64,000 nt of DNA from Carnegiea gigantea (taxonomy: Eukaryota; Streptophyta; Magnoliopsida; Caryophyllales; Cactaceae): positions 2,690,191 through 2,754,190 of the forward strand of contig JAKOGI010000005.1 in NCBI GenBank assembly GCA_029747015.1, written 5' to 3'. Shown piece after piece: positions 60,595 through 64,000 of this stretch. The position numbers and the translations under genes are program-made. Below the pieces are notes generated by a model. It was not told the DNA's origin and ran no database searches. It was given only the letters and a program-made list of their open reading frames with translations. The first letter of the stretch is position 1. Every line of letters starts with the position of its first letter.

Positions 60595-63500
60595 CTAGTT
60601 GACAACATCAAGGACCAGCTTGCGGGACTTGATGACGGACCATTTGAGGCGCCGGTAGTAAGCAGCTTGAAGCAATGCTAGTGATAGTACAAATATCCAC
60701 TTGAATCCCATCTGCATTTCAAAATTCAACAGTCAGCATATAATGAAACAGAGAATGACCATTGAAGTATCCAGTAAGCTTGTAGCATGTACCAGTTTCC
60801 TCTCTTCCATTTCTGGTTCAGCTGCCCATGATAAGAATGTCACAACATCTTTGCCCATCTGCAACAAGATTCAAGGATCTAAGTTCCCTTTGTTTTTTTT
60901 TACGTCAAGCGTAAACAACCTTTTTGTGTATATCAAGTGGGGGAAGAACCCGACCTGAGATTCTGTGGCAGTCGTACCATCTTCATACTCAACAGCACCA
61001 TCATTAAGCATTTTAGGCATAGCGATTGCTCCTCCGGGGAAGTAAGGATTGTAGTGCAGCCCGTCTCGGATCTATTATGTCCATAATGAGTATAAAAAAT
61101 ACGGAATAAAATTACCAAAGAACCTGTTTGCTGTATCTAATTAAAGAAAATAATATCTAAGTTCTCAAGTTAACACAGTTCCCTGCTATGAGAGAGAGGC
61201 TGATCCACTACTAGAGTACTCGATCAGGTCTGCTGTTGAGGATGCTACGCTGACAGGAGAGGGTGAAGATTCTGGTCTCAACTTCCAGCTACAACAGGAG
61301 GCCCAACTTCGTCACTTTCTGACTGGTGGGTTGTTCAGTGATCTATCAGATACAAGTGGATCTCAGTTTCAACTTTCGAAATTTTGGTATCATACAACTT
61401 TTTCTTCGCTTACAGTGCATCCACTAATTGATTCCCCTTTTTCTTTTTTCTTGCTTTTCCCTTCTACCTACGCTGTACACTGATCTTTTTCCAGCTATTT
61501 TGAAACTTACGGGGTAGCCATCTTCACTTCCCCCTCTCTCTCATGAACAGCTCTAACCCTGAAATCTCAACCTCCCATAAGACCTATGGAACCAAGACTA
61601 CAAGATACAAGCAACAAAACTGCTAAAAAGGTGCACTGTAATCCATAACTAGATTCCAGCATTTAACCCACATTAGAACATTCTAGAGAAACATTGGGAG
61701 GAAAAGAAATAAAGAAACAAGAGCACAATTGCAGGGGAGATAGTGGCTACTGATGAAGGCCAGAATTGTGGGAAGTGGGCAGTGAGTTTACACTAAAGGC
61801 TCCAATATAATGAATATTTTCAGGAATCATATTGAGACCAAAGCATTTTCAACAAGCCCTTACGCTCTGTTTGGACTTTAGAAAATTTGGTGGAAAGAAA
61901 AAAATTTGAAAAAATTACTTTTTTTCTTGTGTTTGGTTTAGAGAAAATCACAAAGAAAAAAATATGGAGGAAAGTTAGATGAAAAAATTGTTAGAAACAA
62001 GTGACAAAATTTCCTCATAAAATTGTGAGAAAAGTTTGAGAAAAATTCTCAACCTCATCCAACCTCACATTGTTTAGATGACATCAACATAATTGAAGTA
62101 GTTGATCAACATTCAAATTTCTCATCCAAATTCTTGTATTTTTTCTCAATCCAAAGGAGAGAAGAAAACCCATTTTCTCCCTACTTTTGTTTCCTTCATA
62201 ATTTTTTTCTTCAACTTTTCTTTTCACCAAATTTTCTAGGGACCAAACGGAGCCTCAGTGAAATCCAACATATCTGGAATTGCTGTGTCAAAAAGGTTTT
62301 CAGTAATATCTGAATTCAAAAATATATATTTTCTTCAGGATACTAAATGCAGGAGATGAAGAGAAAACATAAAATGTAAGAGCAATAAACTTGGCAGTTC
62401 TTAGGGTCCACCACAACATGTATGAAAGTAACATACGGTTTAATAGGAAAAAATTAAAAACAACAATCAAGAAGTATTGTCAACTCATTTAGGCGCAAAA
62501 GGTTCACAGGATCAATAAAATGGAAGTTGTGCAAGGTTTCCATGACTCTGAATTCTTATTGGTATCAACCATTTTGCTGAAGACATTTTCCCACCAAGAC
62601 CCTCAATTCCCTCCAATGGAGATGGTTGAACAAATTTATTAGTATCCAGTAGTCTGTAGTTCTCTTCTACAAGTAGATTTTAAAATTTCAGCCACTTGAT
62701 ATTTTTAACCACTGTAATTCTGGAAATTGCTTCACCGATAAATACCTATCAGTCATCAAGGGAAAGGTCGCATGCATTTGATCTTCCTGGGGCACCCACT
62801 AGGGTGAAATTTAAATTTGGGGGTTGATGGTGGCGTTGTGATTATTACTACACAAGATAAACTCTTGGAAACTAGCATCTTTGCTTGCAAGAGGTGAGGA
62901 CACCTACATATGGATCTCTACAAACCCAACATATGCAAAATCCAAACCAGGTAATGTTTGTTGGAAAAAACTAGTTCCTGTTGTACCTAAGCTCTTAGCT
63001 TGCCACTCAGATCCACAAATCTATGAACACTTCATAGTAGTGTTGGCCATTATCAACATTCAACTGAGCCCCCCAGTTCTCAAACCCTTTTTCCCCAGCG
63101 TTGATCACAGACTACATCTTCTGCATCCCTTTCTCGTGCCGGTCTGAGTCATTCCACTGGCAAACCCACAGTTCCTTCCCGTTTGTATCTCACTGCATGT
63201 TTGGGTAGGATTGCATCCACAACTCACATTACTGAATACTAGCAATATTAAAGTATTGCATCTAATCAGCTTGGTCAGAAATAAAAGAAAGCATCCTTGA
63301 AAAAGGTTCGGAGAGTAGTAGTCATAGATGATAACTCCACCAAAAAATTGAGCTTTACTGGACTATTTCTGAGTCAGCATTTTCAACAATATGACAGAAG
63401 ATTTTATCAATTGATCAACAACATAGCCAAGAATGTCAAAATAAGAATGCATACCGAGACACCAGCAGGTGGATCGCGATAACCAGTTAGCAGGGCATAG

Positions 63501-64000
63501 ACATAGTTCTGACCATTGTGTCGAGCCTGCAGAGGAAGGACAAGGTAAATCAGTGTCAAGAATGAACTTTGATGCAAAGACCTCATGTTCCAGAGAGATC
63601 AGCACGACAATAAATTTACCTTGGTGATGAGACTCAGGTCAGGAGGATAGGCCCCACCATTAGCAAACCTTGCCGCCTCTTCATTAGAGTATGGCTTAGG
63701 AAATCGGTCACTGAGCTTTCCCGGACGCATAAACATCTCGCCCTCATCATTAGGTCCATCTTCAACTTCAATTTCAGCAGCCATGGCTTTTACCTCTTCC
63801 TCAGTGTATGCTACACCCACCAAATCACGGAATGAAATCAGAGACATTGAGTGGCATGAGGCACAGACCTGCTGGTAAACCTGATGTCCACGACGAATCC
63901 TGAAAATTGATGGATATGTTGTCAAGCCAACACATGAAAGCCATAAATTGTACATAACTGGCATGAGAGAAGGGAACTCACGAGGCATGGTCATATGAAC
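60595..64000 (-). CDS. CYC1: Cytochrome c1, heme protein of mitochondrial complex III (partial, N terminus outside window)
   Basis: Cytochrome c1 carries electrons from the Rieske centre to cytochrome c in the inner mitochondrial membrane. Visible minus-strand exons are 64000-63982 (partial), 63899-63620, 63526-63455, 61071-60955, 60858-60793 and 60711-60595, all in phase and giving 222 C-terminal residues. They contain [20 protein letters not shown] with the CASCH heme-c site, [28 protein letters not shown] and [15 protein letters not shown], whose Met is the likely axial ligand. The C-terminal anchor is [19 protein letters not shown], ending VLDVVN. The transit peptide exon(s) lie beyond 64000. 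The 2.4-kb intron at 61072-63454 holds a MITE, a LINE-tail copy and an exon-like antisense frame. The protein itself looks intact. Confidence 0.95.
61154..61483 (+). other. Exon-like open frame antisense in a cytochrome c1 intron
   Basis: A plus-strand frame is open from 61154 to a stop at about 61481 without a start codon. Its middle, about 61184-61372, has coding character: [20 protein letters not shown] followed by [19 protein letters not shown]. It is more GC-rich than the intron around it. I do not recognise the family. It may be a captured or retro-inserted gene fragment. Confidence 0.45.
61863..62254. mobile_element. MITE in cytochrome c1 intron, paired with 29870-30238
   Basis: The 392-bp element has inverted ends: GCTCTGTTTGG..TAGAAAATTTGGTGG on the left, and AATTTTCTAGGGACCAAACG then GAGCC on the right. 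A 3-bp near-duplication (TTA left, TCA right) flanks it. The body aligns with the 29870 copy. No coding region is seen. Confidence 0.75.
62855..62965 (+). mobile_element. Degraded copy of the LINE 3' tail
   Basis: CTCTTGGAAACTAGCATC, then AAGAGGTGAGGACACCTACA and TATGGATCTCTACAAACCC, align with the tail of the 31763 LINE. It lies inside the long cytochrome c1 intron. Confidence 0.55.

Noticed and set aside
1..64000. CRISPR array, prokaryotic defence island or operon
   Set aside because: All genes are spliced or plant-specific. The tandem arrays found lack the repeat-spacer structure, and no bacterial gene is present.

Overview
The window is nuclear DNA of a eudicot plant, species not determinable from the sequence. 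Supporting this are spliced genes with AT-rich introns, plant-only families (CBP60, a plant two-LIM protein, PPR-DYW, DUF4228/PADRE, a nucleobase-ascorbate-transporter-type permease), long AT-rich intergenic DNA, many microsatellites and plant-type transposon relics. I see no organellar, bacterial or viral segment.

Layout: 1-7.4 kb holds a decayed F-box gene, a solo LTR with intact target duplications and TA microsatellites. 7.86-14.19 kb is a seven-exon calmodulin-binding protein 60 gene (+) with a MITE in intron 1. 18.92-21.76 kb is a five-exon two-LIM protein gene (+). 22.80-24.78 kb is an intronless DYW-class PPR gene (+). 27.12-28.07 kb is a three-exon DUF4228 gene (-). 29-48 kb is a transposon-rich gene desert with hAT-like elements, 3-bp-TSD MITEs, a 5'-truncated RTE-like LINE, RNase H relics of another LINE and short copies of a LINE-like 3' tail. 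48.66-54.71 kb is a 14-exon nucleobase-ascorbate transporter gene (-). 56.6-57.8 kb is another hAT-like element. 60.6 kb to the right edge is the 3' part of a cytochrome c1 gene (-), with N-terminal exons outside the window.

The exon models of the four complete spliced genes were assembled by hand from splice sites, reading phase and remembered family conservation. Each joins to an integral number of codons (543, 217, 196 and 531 residues). The genes are functionally unrelated: calcium/calmodulin signalling, actin/LIM, organelle RNA editing, a membrane-linked stress-type protein, a plasma-membrane permease and respiratory complex III. They do not form a cluster or pathway.

No previously undescribed multi-gene system is evident. 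The most distinctive content is transposon architecture. There are four non-autonomous hAT-like elements with 8-bp duplications and dense subterminal repeats. Several MITEs with TAA/TTA duplications exist, three carrying helically phased 10-bp subterminal arrays. A LINE 3' fragment is framed by a perfect 20-bp duplication, and its tail recurs in at least four other places. There is also a probable GC-AG intron and an unidentified exon-like open frame antisense inside the cytochrome c1 gene.
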